Shown here in pieces: positions 1 to 9,041 of a stretch of 42,641 bases of DNA (the stretch's first letter is position 1; each line of letters opens with the position of its first letter). Origin of the DNA: Amoebophilaceae bacterium (GTDB lineage Bacteria; Bacteroidota; Bacteroidia; Cytophagales; Amoebophilaceae); the NCBI GenBank assembly GCA_023257955.1, contig JALRAY010000002.1, forward strand, positions 1 through 42,641, written 5' to 3'. The position numbers and the translations under genes were made by a program. The notes under the pieces were generated by a model. The model was not told where the DNA came from and ran no database searches. It saw only the letters and a list, made by a program, of their open reading frames with translations.

Positions 1-282
1 ATAAGACTAAGTCCAAGAGATAAAAAGTGGATAAAACAAAGGCTATAATGCATCAATCAAGCCGAATTGGATTCCTTTATGTGAATTGTAAACAACTCCT
101 ATTTCTTTTTCTCTTTTCTATGACTGTCTTTGTACACAATTCATACGCAGCCCTGCCTGCGTGTGGTTGCTTTGCCGCCTGCGACTTTTTGCAATGATGG
201 GTGAGAGGCGTTGTCATTTTATTCTTTACCGTGTGCTTGCGCTGTATGAATGTGTCACGAAGTTCGTAAAATATATTGAATG

Positions 283-831
283 TCAAGCTAACTTCCCCAG
301 AAACAAGACCAGATCAGGGAATGCTTTTAGATAGGTGTTGGCTAATTGTGGGTCTTTATCACGGATCATGATCTCATATTCTTCCAATGGCATCAAAATT
401 AGTTTTTCTATCTCTTTAGAGTTATAGGGGATGTTTTCTAAGGCAAAGTTATAGAAACAGAGGTACACGTCATTGAATTGCCTATCTATGTAGGTGGGAC
501 TGAGGGTTTCGTCGTGTCTATAAGAGAAGAGAAAATGTAGTCGCATGCGGAAGGGGTCTAGCTGAAGCTCTTCTTCAATCTCTCTATTGAGTGCGGTGCT
601 GCTACTTTCGCCGGCTTCTACATGGCCGGTCAAAGAGATACTAAGCATTCCTGGATAATGGTCTACTTGGTTGGAACGTTGCTGCATGAGGAGCCTGCCT
701 TTCAGGTCCAACAGATACAAATGGACGGCTCTATGGGGCTTGCCTAAGCGGTGTATCTCTTCTCTGGGCAGTACTTCTCCTGTACGTAAGCCGTTATCGT
801 TTAAAACATCTATTTTTTCTTTGCTTAACAT
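283..831 (-). CDS. NUDIX hydrolase (isopentenyl-diphosphate isomerase-like)
   Basis: ORF translation contains Nudix box-like GHVEAGESSSTALNREIEEELQL and N-terminal VLPREEIHRLGKPHRAVHLYLLD. Confidence 0.85.
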   Translation of the reverse strand: MLSKEKIDVLNDNGLRTGEVLPREEIHRLGKPHRAVHLYLLDLKGRLLMQQRSNQVDHYPGMLSISLTGHVEAGESSSTALNREIEEELQLDPFRMRLHFLFSYRHDETLSPTYIDRQFNDVYLCFYNFALENIPYNSKEIEKLILMPLEEYEIMIRDKDPQLANTYLKAFPDLVLFLGKLA

Positions 832-863
832 GGTGCGTGATGGTTTTATGTGATTATGATTGG

Positions 864-1667
864 TTACTGATATTGGGTATTGGATAATGGATATGGTAAA
901 TTAAATACACGTATGGCATTATCTGTAGTAATAGCTGCAATATCTGCTATCGGCATGCGATAAATCGTTGCTAACACTGCTGCGATATCCTTCACGTAAG
1001 CAGGTTCATTGCGCTTACCGCGATAAGGTACAGGTGCTAAGTAGGGGCTATCGGTTTCTAACACCAAATGTTTGAGGTCGATGGAAGTGATCATCTTGAC
1101 AAGATCACTGTTTTTAAAGGTAATCGCCCCGCCGATACCTAGTGCAAAGCCAAGGTCTATGATTGCTTGCGCTTCTTCAAGTGTGCCTGCAAAGCAGTGT
1201 ACCACGCCGTATAAGGTCCCATCTTGCTGTTTACGTAGCAAAGATAGTAGCTCCTTTGTGGCATTTCGCATATGAAAGACGAGGGGGAGTTTGTATTGCT
1301 TGCCCCAGCTGATCTGTATCTCTAAAGCTTCCTGCTGTTCTTCTTTATAGTCGCTGCTTCTATAAAGGTCTATCCCTACTTCACCGATGGCTATAAAGCG
1401 GTGTTTCTTCAGCCAGGCTTCCATCTGATACAGCTCCTGCTGAAAGTTCTTTTGCACGTAGCATGGATGGAGCCCTATCATCGGTTCAAAGATAGATGGA
1501 TGCTTTTGCTGAAAGGCTAGCATGGGTTCTATGGAGGAGTTGTCTATGTTCGGCATCAGGACTTTGGCAACCTCGGCGGCTTGCAGACGCGTTATCACCT
1601 GGTCTTGATCTGGTAGGAAGGCTTCGTCATATAAATGTGCATGGGTATCGATATAAGATATGGCCAT
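864..1667 (-). CDS. tatD: TatD family metal-dependent hydrolase/DNase
   Basis: YIDTHAHLYDEAF, GEVGIDLYRSSDYKEEQ, VFHMRNA, LVLETDSPYLAPVPYRGKRNEP motifs. Confidence 0.93.
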   Translation of the reverse strand: MAISYIDTHAHLYDEAFLPDQDQVITRLQAAEVAKVLMPNIDNSSIEPMLAFQQKHPSIFEPMIGLHPCYVQKNFQQELYQMEAWLKKHRFIAIGEVGIDLYRSSDYKEEQQEALEIQISWGKQYKLPLVFHMRNATKELLSLLRKQQDGTLYGVVHCFAGTLEEAQAIIDLGFALGIGGAITFKNSDLVKMITSIDLKHLVLETDSPYLAPVPYRGKRNEPAYVKDIAAVLATIYRMPIADIAAITTDNAIRVFNLPYPLSNTQYQ

Positions 1668-1897
1668 AGGCGTGTAATTTTAAGGTGATGATGAATTATT
1701 CCTCACAAAAATAATAGTTTTGTAATAACCTATATGCGACAGAGAAGGGGTAGGTCACTATCGCACGCATTGTATGAATTCTTGTTTACTGTGCTAGGCT
1801 TTTTGCTTCCCTGTGTTGCTGCCACATCTTACACATGCCCCAATAATGTTTTTATTGCAATATTCTGATATTTACTAATCATCAACCCATCTTAATT

Positions 1898-2779
1898 ATG
1901 CCAAATATAAAAGAGATCCGCGAGCGGATACATTCTGTGAATGCTACGCAGAAGCTGACTAAAACGATGAAATTGGTGTCTTCTTCCAAATTAGCGAAGG
2001 CGCAACATCAACTATCGCAAGCCAGTAAGTATGCCGATCATTTGATGGCCGTCTTTAATAAAAGTATAGCGCATAGCCATGTGTCTGCTTTACAGCCGTA
2101 TCTACAACCTGGTGATGCACAGAAGCGGTTAATCATTATGATCAGCACGGATAAAGGGCTTTGTGGATCCTTCAACACCAATATTATCAAACAAACGGAA
2201 GCCTATCTCCAAAAACATCATTTATTCCCTGAGCAGGTAGATTTCCTTGCTATTGGCAAAAAGGCGAATAGTCATTTCAAAAAGCAGGATTATTACCTGA
2301 TGACTACTTATCAAATGATTGCTTCTCAGTTACAACTTAGGGAAGTGTATGAAGCTACCGATTGGATTATCCAAGCCTTTCTTACGAACCAGTATAGTCA
2401 TGTGGAATTGATATATAATAGCTTGGAAACTGCCGTTACGCATGCTGTACAGGTAGCGCGCTTTTTACCCTTCGATCGTGCGCTCATAGATGACGCGGCC
2501 ACACGCAACGTAGATACCGGTTATATATATGAACCTTCCCAAAGTGAATTATTGGAACAAATGATACCGTTACGACTTAGCACACAGTTGTATGCCGCTT
2601 TGTTGGAATCGAATACTGCGGAGCATAGTGCACGCATGACGGCTATGAGCAAAGCGAGTGAGAATGCTACTTCTATCTTAAAAGACTTGCGGATCACGTA
2701 TAACAAAACGCGTCAAGCGTCTATCACCAATGAGATACTGGAGATCGCGGCAGGGGCGGAGGCCTTGCGTAAAAACTAG
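1898..2779 (+). CDS. atpG: F-type ATP synthase gamma subunit
   Basis: N-term MPNIKEIRERIHSVNATQKLTKTMKLVSSSKLAKAQ and C-term AMSKASENATSILKDLRITYNKTRQASITNEILEIAAGAEAL are diagnostic. Confidence 0.97.
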   Translation: MPNIKEIRERIHSVNATQKLTKTMKLVSSSKLAKAQHQLSQASKYADHLMAVFNKSIAHSHVSALQPYLQPGDAQKRLIIMISTDKGLCGSFNTNIIKQTEAYLQKHHLFPEQVDFLAIGKKANSHFKKQDYYLMTTYQMIASQLQLREVYEATDWIIQAFLTNQYSHVELIYNSLETAVTHAVQVARFLPFDRALIDDAATRNVDTGYIYEPSQSELLEQMIPLRLSTQLYAALLESNTAEHSARMTAMSKASENATSILKDLRITYNKTRQASITNEILEIAAGAEALRKN

Positions 2780-2884
2780 TGTGGGAAAGAGCAATTGCAG
2801 CGTTTGCGCCTACTGCCATGCTGTTGTTTTCGTCTTCATGCAACACTTGCTACCGACATACTGTACCTCCCTCTCACCTCCCGC

Positions 2885-2910
2885 TTACCACAAATTTACC
2901 ATTCCAGTCG
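2885..2910. repeat. Short intergenic repeat, copy 1 (TTACCACAAATTTACCATTCCAGTCG)
   Basis: Near-identical copy at 3078-3104 (one extra T). Confidence 0.7.
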
Positions 2911-3077
2911 GGACTGGAGAGGTGGGAAGTTGCTGGAGAGTTCCTGCAAAGGCTATGCTGGGAGTGTGATATGTCTTCGGCTAGATGTAATTATATACAT
3001 AACAAGGCTGTGGAGGCCTATATTATTATTAATTGACAGAATTTATTCACCCATTTTATCGCCTTTTAAGGGCCTCT

Positions 3078-3104
3078 TTACCACAAATTTTACCATTCCA
3101 GTCG
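3078..3104. repeat. Short intergenic repeat, copy 2 (TTACCACAAATTTTACCATTCCAGTCG)
   Basis: Near-identical copy at 2885-2910. Confidence 0.7.
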
Positions 3105-3281
3105 AAAAATGAATATTGGACAAAGATCCAATCTATTTCTATTCTCCAAGAACACAGAATTTATAATACGCCTAATTTACGTAACATAATAGAAGGTATA
3201 TTGTATCGTATGCGCATAGGATTATCTTGACGTGATTTACCGGATTTCTTTGAAAAAATGTAACTAGCTCCTAAATTATTT

Positions 3282-4592
3282 ATGCAAGACCTATCAATTG
3301 TAATGCCCAAAATGGGAGAAAGTGTGATGGAAGCAACTATCATCAAATGGCTTAAACAGGAAGGCGATATGGTATCGGAGTCGGAATCTATACTGGAAGT
3401 GGCTACGGATAAGGTGGATTCGGATATACCCACACCGCATGCAGGTAGGTTAAAGCAGATCTTAGTCCAACCAGGCAGCATAATCGCTATTGGAGCGCCT
3501 ATCGCCATTATGGAAGTAGAAGACTCAGTGATACAAGCTGCTCATACGGCTCCCCCTCCCCTATTTACGGCTTTACCTTCTACGACACCTGTATCAGACA
3601 TACCTGCTACGGATACCTCCGATACTTCCTCCGCTATCCCCTTTTATAACTCATCAGGCCGGTTTTATTCTCCTTTGGTACGCCATATGGCTGCAGCAGA
3701 AGAGGTGCAGTATGAAGAGATGTTACGTATCCCTGGTACAGGTAAAAATAACCGGGTAACGAAAACAGACTTGCAGGCTTATTTGGCACATCGCGCAAAG
3801 CCGAGCACTACCCCTTCAAAAAGCGTTTCCGCAGAGCCGGATTTGGCGAGCCTACAACAACATATGCAACCAGGTGATGAGATTGTAGCAATGGATCGCG
3901 TCCGCAAGTTGACGGCAGAGCGGATGGTCACGGCTATGCAAACGATCCCCCATGTTACGTCTTTTGTAGAAGCGGATGTTACGCATATAGTGGAAGGTAA
4001 ACAACAGCATTCGGAAGCCTTCAAAGCCAAGATAGGTATTGGATTGACGTATACGCCCATGTTCATGCAAGCAGTGGCGCGTACATTGCAAAATTTTCCG
4101 ATGATTAACGTAACCGTGCAAGGACACTATATCATCCAGCACAAGGCGATCAACATTGGCTTAGCGGTGGCATTACCGAATGGCAATCTAATAGTACCTG
4201 TCGTCAAACATGTCAACCAGCAATCCCTCACGGACTTAGCGCTGCAAACACATCAACTCGTGGACAAGGCTAGGAATTTTCAATTACTGCCTGATGACAT
4301 AGCAGATGGCACATACACGATCTCCAACATAGGATCTTTCAAAAACTTGATGGGAACACCTATCATTATGCAACCTCAGGCAGCGATCCTAGCTGTGGGT
4401 GCAATTGTCAAAAAACCGGTAGTTATCGATGATGGAACAGGCAATGATCAAATAGGGATTCGGCACATGATGTACCTTTCGCATACGTATGACCATCGTG
4501 TAATAGATGGCGCCTTAGGCGGACAATTTGTAAAGGAAGTAGCCGATGCCTTAGCCACCTTGGATGTTGGCCGGGAGCTACATAACTACTAA
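3282..4592 (+). CDS. 2-oxo acid dehydrogenase E2 (dihydrolipoamide acyltransferase)
   Basis: Lipoyl domain (LEVATDKVDSDIPTPHAG), E3-binding region (YSPLVRHMA), catalytic LSHTYDHRVIDGALGGQF. Confidence 0.95.
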   Translation: MQDLSIVMPKMGESVMEATIIKWLKQEGDMVSESESILEVATDKVDSDIPTPHAGRLKQILVQPGSIIAIGAPIAIMEVEDSVIQAAHTAPPPLFTALPSTTPVSDIPATDTSDTSSAIPFYNSSGRFYSPLVRHMAAAEEVQYEEMLRIPGTGKNNRVTKTDLQAYLAHRAKPSTTPSKSVSAEPDLASLQQHMQPGDEIVAMDRVRKLTAERMVTAMQTIPHVTSFVEADVTHIVEGKQQHSEAFKAKIGIGLTYTPMFMQAVARTLQNFPMINVTVQGHYIIQHKAINIGLAVALPNGNLIVPVVKHVNQQSLTDLALQTHQLVDKARNFQLLPDDIADGTYTISNIGSFKNLMGTPIIMQPQAAILAVGAIVKKPVVIDDGTGNDQIGIRHMMYLSHTYDHRVIDGALGGQFVKEVADALATLDVGRELHNY

Positions 4593-4608
4593 CGCTCACA
4601 ACAGGCAG

Positions 4609-5235
4609 TTATGCCCAATCACCCCCCTTTTTCCAGCGTAGTGTATGTAAGAGGTGGATAATGTCTTCCTTGATAAACTGAATAATGGGTGCCAGATAGT
4701 CATTTTCTTGGGAGGTAGAAAAGTATACCACCCCTCTTAAAAAGTGTTCCACACCATCTGTGGTGTAAAATTGAAAAGGCGAAGACACTTGCCCTTGCAA
4801 GGTCATGAAAGTGGCGGTTACGCCAGTAGGGAACTGCAGTATATCGCTATCAATGGCAGAAGCTCGTACCTGGTGCTTCATGCACAACTTATAACAATCT
4901 TCTATGTACGAACGTAAAAGTTGTTTGTCTGCTTTTACGGGTTTATACGTAATCTGCACCTCTGCCTTAAAGGCTTGGTAGTATATAGTAATCCAATATG
5001 GCTCTGATGTGGCATATACAGGGTCTCTTCTTACGGTCGCATGCGCAGAGATTTCAAAGCGATAAGGCAAATCACCTGGCAATGGCACATAGGTGTGTGC
5101 AGGGAGCGGAATATAGGGATGTCCATACGGCTTAGGTAAATAATCGGGAGTGATAATGCTGTACCCTGCAAGCGCTGCTATCACAAGTAAGAGACTTACA
5201 ATGATTTTTATAAAATGATGTTTTCGAAGTCGCAT
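4609..5235 (-). CDS. gldD: Gliding motility lipoprotein GldD-like protein
   Basis: PKPYGHPYIPLPAHTYVPLPGDLPYRFEI and FYTTDGVEHFLRGVVYFST resemble the GldD family. Confidence 0.75.
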   Translation of the reverse strand: MRLRKHHFIKIIVSLLLVIAALAGYSIITPDYLPKPYGHPYIPLPAHTYVPLPGDLPYRFEISAHATVRRDPVYATSEPYWITIYYQAFKAEVQITYKPVKADKQLLRSYIEDCYKLCMKHQVRASAIDSDILQFPTGVTATFMTLQGQVSSPFQFYTTDGVEHFLRGVVYFSTSQENDYLAPIIQFIKEDIIHLLHTLRWKKGGDWA

Positions 5236-5347
5236 AATAAAAAACGGAGGTTAAACACTGCTACAAAACAAACCTAAGAGTACGTTAGTTACTATAAAAA
5301 TACCAAGATTGATGGCTTGCATATAGCGATTGCAATGCTATTTAAAA

Positions 5348-5421
5348 TTTGAATGCGTTGCTTGATGATGTACTTTTGTGGCATTCAAATGAGCGCATTT
5401 ACTTTGGCTAACGCATTCAAA
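5348..5421. repeat. Inverted repeat TTTGAATGCGTT...AACGCATTCAAA upstream of the Rpn-family gene
   Basis: 12-bp perfect arms at 5348-5359 and 5410-5421; an extra direct copy of GCATTCAAA lies in the spacer (about 5381-5389). Confidence 0.7.
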
Positions 5422-5483
5422 GGGCATGAATCTATCCAAGCCACTTTAAGGCATTGAAACAAGTATATTTTAAAACTACGCAT

Positions 5484-6464
5484 ATGACATTATCAAAATT
5501 TTTAGACCCAAAAAACGATGTAGCCTTCCGGCAGATATTTGGCACGGAAGCACATAAAGACCTTCTAATACATTTTATCAATGATATGTTAGACCTAGAA
5601 GGCAAGGAGCAAATAATGGAAGTCGACTTTATATCTCCTATCCAAAACCCTGCAATAAGTTGTAAAAAAGAAAGTATAGTCGATGTCTTATGTAAGGATA
5701 AAACAGGCACACAGATTATTGTAGAGATGCAAGTAGCGCCCACCAAAGGCTTTGAGAAAAGAGCCCAATATTATGCTTCCAAAGCTTTTGTAAACCAATT
5801 AAATAAAGGGCAAGAAGCAGATGGGCAATACGAAAATTTGAAAGGCGTCATCTTTATTGCGATTGTCGACTACCCTATATTCCCTAATAAAACGGACCTG
5901 AAATCCGAGCACGTAATTACAGACAAGAAAACCCATGAAAACGACCTAAAAGGTTTGAAGTTCATATTTATAGCCCTTCCCAATTTAAACAAGAATAAGG
6001 TAGCCGATCTGGAAACAGTCCTAGAGAAATGGTGTTATTTCTTTAATTATGCCGAAGAAACCAGTGAAGCTGATATGGCTAAAATTGCAGCGTCGTGTAA
6101 GGCTATAGGAGAAGCTTATGAAGCAGTGAACCAGTTTAACTGGAGTGAAGAACAACTGATGGCTTATGAGGACGAAAAAAAACGAATTGCCGATAATAGA
6201 TCTGCTTTGAGGTATCAATTAGATGAAGCAAAAAATGAAGGGATGGAACAAGGACGACAGGAAGGCATTGAAAAAGGAATAGAGCAAGGGATAGAAAAAG
6301 GGATAGAAAAAGGGATAGAAAAAGGGATAGAAAAAGGGATAGAAAAAGGGATAGAAAAAGAAAAATTAAATACCGCTAAAAATATGCTAGCAGATAACTT
6401 CGATATTGAAGTGATCAAAAAAATCACAGGTCTATCAGTAGATACAATAAAGGCTTTAAAATAA
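5484..6464 (+). CDS. Rpn family recombination-promoting nuclease/putative transposase (PD-(D/E)XK)
   Basis: LDPKNDVAFRQIFGTEAHKDLLIHFINDML...VDVLCKDKTGTQIIVEMQ; C-terminal GIEK repeat tail. ORF opens at 5454; Met at 5484 is the likelier start. Confidence 0.9.
   Translation: MTLSKFLDPKNDVAFRQIFGTEAHKDLLIHFINDMLDLEGKEQIMEVDFISPIQNPAISCKKESIVDVLCKDKTGTQIIVEMQVAPTKGFEKRAQYYASKAFVNQLNKGQEADGQYENLKGVIFIAIVDYPIFPNKTDLKSEHVITDKKTHENDLKGLKFIFIALPNLNKNKVADLETVLEKWCYFFNYAEETSEADMAKIAASCKAIGEAYEAVNQFNWSEEQLMAYEDEKKRIADNRSALRYQLDEAKNEGMEQGRQEGIEKGIEQGIEKGIEKGIEKGIEKGIEKGIEKEKLNTAKNMLADNFDIEVIKKITGLSVDTIKALK
6264..6359 (+). repeat. In-frame 12-bp tandem repeat (GGGATAGAAAAA)n encoding GIEK/Q x8
   Basis: Eight contiguous 12-nt units, the last six identical, inside the Rpn-family ORF. 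Confidence 0.93.
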
Positions 6465-6641
6465 GTACATCGTTGATACTATCTAATGCGTATAATTTGC
6501 TTTTCATGCGCTTCCCGTTGCTTTTTTTACTAATTTCGATGCCCACTTCATGTCTTGACAAAGAACTATTGGGGGAACGTTACATTATGGCAGCCAAGAC
6601 CCTTTACATTTTTATAGCTACACTTATTACATATTCACATT

Positions 6642-7235
6642 TTGAAAAGTTTATATACATTATCCCAAACATTTAGCTTGCAGCAATTCCTTTCCTGTTG
6701 TTGTATCTTATTCGCGACTTTAAATGCGCCGGGCAATCTTGCCGTTGTCGTCAATATGCGTAAACAAGGGAATGCTATCGATCCGTGGAAGATAGCTATA
6801 GTGGCTATCTTCTTGATGTTTTCTTTTTTGCTAGGTGGTTCTTTTGTCCTTCAGTTATTTGGTATTAATACCCCTTCATTCATTCTCGCAGGTAGTATCA
6901 TCATCTTGCTACTGGGCTTAGATATGTGTCTAAACATTTCCATCTTCAAGATGGATCCGGATACGCTTACAGCATCTGTGGTACCATTGGCGTTTCCCAT
7001 CATTGTAGGTCCGGGAACATTTTCTATGCTTTTAATCTTGAAAGCAGAATACCAATTCCTAGCCATAGTATTAGCTAGTCTTGCCAATGTGGTTATTATC
7101 TACTTTATGTTAAAATACTCGGAGTGGTTAGAAAGAAGGATAGGTAAACTAGGGATAGCTATCATTCAGAAATTTATGGGCCTGATGTTAATAGCGATGG
7201 CCTTTCAACATTTTAAGACACATCTTTTTGGGTAA
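6642..7235 (+). CDS. MarC family integral membrane protein
   Basis: Multi-TM ORF with LFATLNAPGNLAVVVNMRK, PLAFPIIVGPGTFSMLL. Confidence 0.85.
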   Translation: MKSLYTLSQTFSLQQFLSCCCILFATLNAPGNLAVVVNMRKQGNAIDPWKIAIVAIFLMFSFLLGGSFVLQLFGINTPSFILAGSIIILLLGLDMCLNISIFKMDPDTLTASVVPLAFPIIVGPGTFSMLLILKAEYQFLAIVLASLANVVIIYFMLKYSEWLERRIGKLGIAIIQKFMGLMLIAMAFQHFKTHLFG

Positions 7236-7818
7236 CTTCATTCAAGTATATACGGATGGCGCTGCTAGCGGTAATCCAGGCCCCGGAGCATATGCGGCAG
7301 TTTTGCAAGCTAAAAACGGTTATAAAGAATTAGTCCATGGGTTCAGAAAGACTACGAATAATCGCATGGAGTTATGGGCAGTTATTGCTGCCTTAGAAGC
7401 GTTGAAAGCGCAGCAGCAAGAGGTAAGGATATACTCAGACTCGCGGTATGTAGTGGATGCGGTAGAAAAACGATGGTTGCATACGTGGATACAAAATGGC
7501 TTTAAGAACAAGAAAAACCCAGACCTTTGGCAACGATTCTGGAAGGTTTATAACCAGCATAAAGTAACCCTAACATGGGTAAAGGGGCATGCTAATATCC
7601 CATTGAATGAACGGTGTGATCAACTGGCTACGAAATGTATCAAAACAGGCCCTTGGGATATAGATACGGTGTATGAAAATGAGATTGCTGGATCCACTAA
7701 TAAAGGTAGTTCCTCCCCCCCCTTCACTTTGCTTAACAATACCTCACCGAAAGCTAGCCCGCATCAAGCGATCATTGATAGCTCTACCAATCCCTCTATC
7801 CGGCACATATGTACTTAG
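7228..7818 (+). CDS. rnhA: Ribonuclease HI with extended C-terminal tail
   Basis: VYTDGAASGNPGPGAYAAVL, NNRMELWAVIAALEAL, YSDSRYVVDAV, WVKGHANIPLNERCDQLAT; TTG or ATT start overlapping marC by 8 nt. Confidence 0.95.
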   Translation: MGNFIQVYTDGAASGNPGPGAYAAVLQAKNGYKELVHGFRKTTNNRMELWAVIAALEALKAQQQEVRIYSDSRYVVDAVEKRWLHTWIQNGFKNKKNPDLWQRFWKVYNQHKVTLTWVKGHANIPLNERCDQLATKCIKTGPWDIDTVYENEIAGSTNKGSSSPPFTLLNNTSPKASPHQAIIDSSTNPSIRHICT

Positions 7819-8706
7819 TATTACGTCAATCTCCATAGCATCTAGCTTTTGTAAAGCAGCAAAAAGATTGTAGGCGCTTTCTCCCAGAGAGCCTGTAGGA
7901 GAGAGTAAAACTTGATGGTCGTGCGTGACATCTTTATAATACCTATCGAAGCTCAAAATGCCTACTTTTTGATCTTTATGCGTTGATAGTAACGTGGGTA
8001 TATCACCTATGAATAGGGGTTTATGAGGGGCATAATGTTGCAAAGTACTGCCTGGTGTGGTAAGGGATGACTTGGAATGTTTTCGTATGTGTATACTCAC
8101 AGGACCTACGACCTCTGCGATAGCTTCCGCGCTGATGCTTCCCAATCTGTAGATAATGATGTCTTGCGCCTCAAATCCTATAATAGTCGACTCGATACCT
8201 ACAGCACATTGCCCTCCTTCTAAGATATATGGGATACGGGTACCTAGCTGTCGTTCCACATGTGTAGTCGTAGTAGGGCTGACATAACCAAATAGGTTAG
8301 CACTGGGAGCCACTAAGGGAAACGTTAAACGCTGGAGTAGTTGTAGAGTAATGGGGTGATTGGGCATCCGTATGGCAACGAGAGAGCTATTAGCCGTAAC
8401 TACATCAGAAATTGTATGCTTTTGGGGAAGTAAAAGTGTTAATGGCCCCGGCCAAAAATGCTCCGCAAGTTGTAATGTTACTTCAGGGATATCATGTGCT
8501 AGGTCATAGAGCTGCGCCGGATTACCTATGTGCAAGATGAGGGGATTGGAGAGGGGGCGGTTTTTGATAGCAAATACCTTCGCAACAGCAGATTCATCAT
8601 AAGCATTGGCCGCTAAACCATAGACGGTTTCTGTAGGGATGGCAATCACTTCGCTATGTTCTAAAAACTGTTGTGCTAAATATAAGTCTGTATTGATGAT
8701 GGCCAT
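7744..8706 (-). CDS. L-threonylcarbamoyladenylate synthase (Sua5/YciO/YrdC)
   Basis: IAIPTETVYGLAANAYDESAVAKVFAIKNRPLSNPLILH, PSANLFGYVSPT, STIIGF; Sua5 C-terminal domain. Confidence 0.94.
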   Translation of the reverse strand: MAIINTDLYLAQQFLEHSEVIAIPTETVYGLAANAYDESAVAKVFAIKNRPLSNPLILHIGNPAQLYDLAHDIPEVTLQLAEHFWPGPLTLLLPQKHTISDVVTANSSLVAIRMPNHPITLQLLQRLTFPLVAPSANLFGYVSPTTTTHVERQLGTRIPYILEGGQCAVGIESTIIGFEAQDIIIYRLGSISAEAIAEVVGPVSIHIRKHSKSSLTTPGSTLQHYAPHKPLFIGDIPTLLSTHKDQKVGILSFDRYYKDVTHDHQVLLSPTGSLGESAYNLFAALQKLDAMEIDVILSTYVPDRGIGRAINDRLMRASFR

Positions 8707-8808
8707 GGTTTGTGATTGATTGTCTAAATAAGTAATTTTGTAGCACTTTTCGCAGCACCGAAAGGCGTTTATCGACAGTTATAGATTACATTTTACATCC
8801 GCAAGCAC

Positions 8809-8970
8809 ATGATGAGTCAACAAACAAAGCTAAAATTAAGAATTATTGCTATAACTATTGTAGTTCTAGCTGTTGGGATGCAGTTACAGTTCATTATTAT
8901 CCCTAGCCTAAGCAGTTATATATTTTGGTTTGTAGTCGGTAGCTTTATCTTGCTATTGATTACGAGTTAA
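8809..8970 (+). CDS. Small (53 aa) membrane protein, below the ORF-track cutoff
   Basis: Hand translation MMSQQTKLKLRIIAITIVVLAVGMQLQFIIIPSLSSYIFWFVVGSFILLLITS*: uninterrupted ORF with two hydrophobic spans. Confidence 0.6.
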   Translation: MMSQQTKLKLRIIAITIVVLAVGMQLQFIIIPSLSSYIFWFVVGSFILLLITS

Positions 8971-9041
8971 CAGTATTATTTATCATGGAATATCTTAGAT
9001 ATAAGTCATACCATGTATGCCATTGATACCAATCTTCTACT

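Noticed and set aside
77-286. 69-aa minus-strand ORF
   Set aside because: No domain, basic low-complexity composition, no supporting context; likely chance ORF.
2730-3230. Several overlapping + strand ORFs after atpG (79, 85, 105, 65 aa)
   Set aside because: Overlapping in multiple frames with no recognisable domain; consistent with non-coding repeat-bearing gap.
3779-4142. 95-aa and 96-aa minus-strand ORFs within the E2 gene
   Set aside because: Antisense shadow ORFs of a clearly conserved CDS; the same reasoning applies to the other antisense ORFs inside murD, dnaA, malic enzyme, tilS and the helicase.
6264-6359. Possible CRISPR-like short repeat array
   Set aside because: Units are contiguous 12-mers with no spacers, in frame inside a CDS. 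No CRISPR array or cas gene was seen anywhere in the window.
6215-6427. IPFSIPFSIPFS repeat protein on the minus strand
   Set aside because: Antisense reading of the GIEK tandem repeat of the Rpn-family gene.
6473-6676. 67-aa + strand ORF with a lipobox-like segment (LLISMPTSC)
   Set aside because: Short, overlaps the start of marC and has no homology signal by eye; may be a tiny lipoprotein but not supportable.
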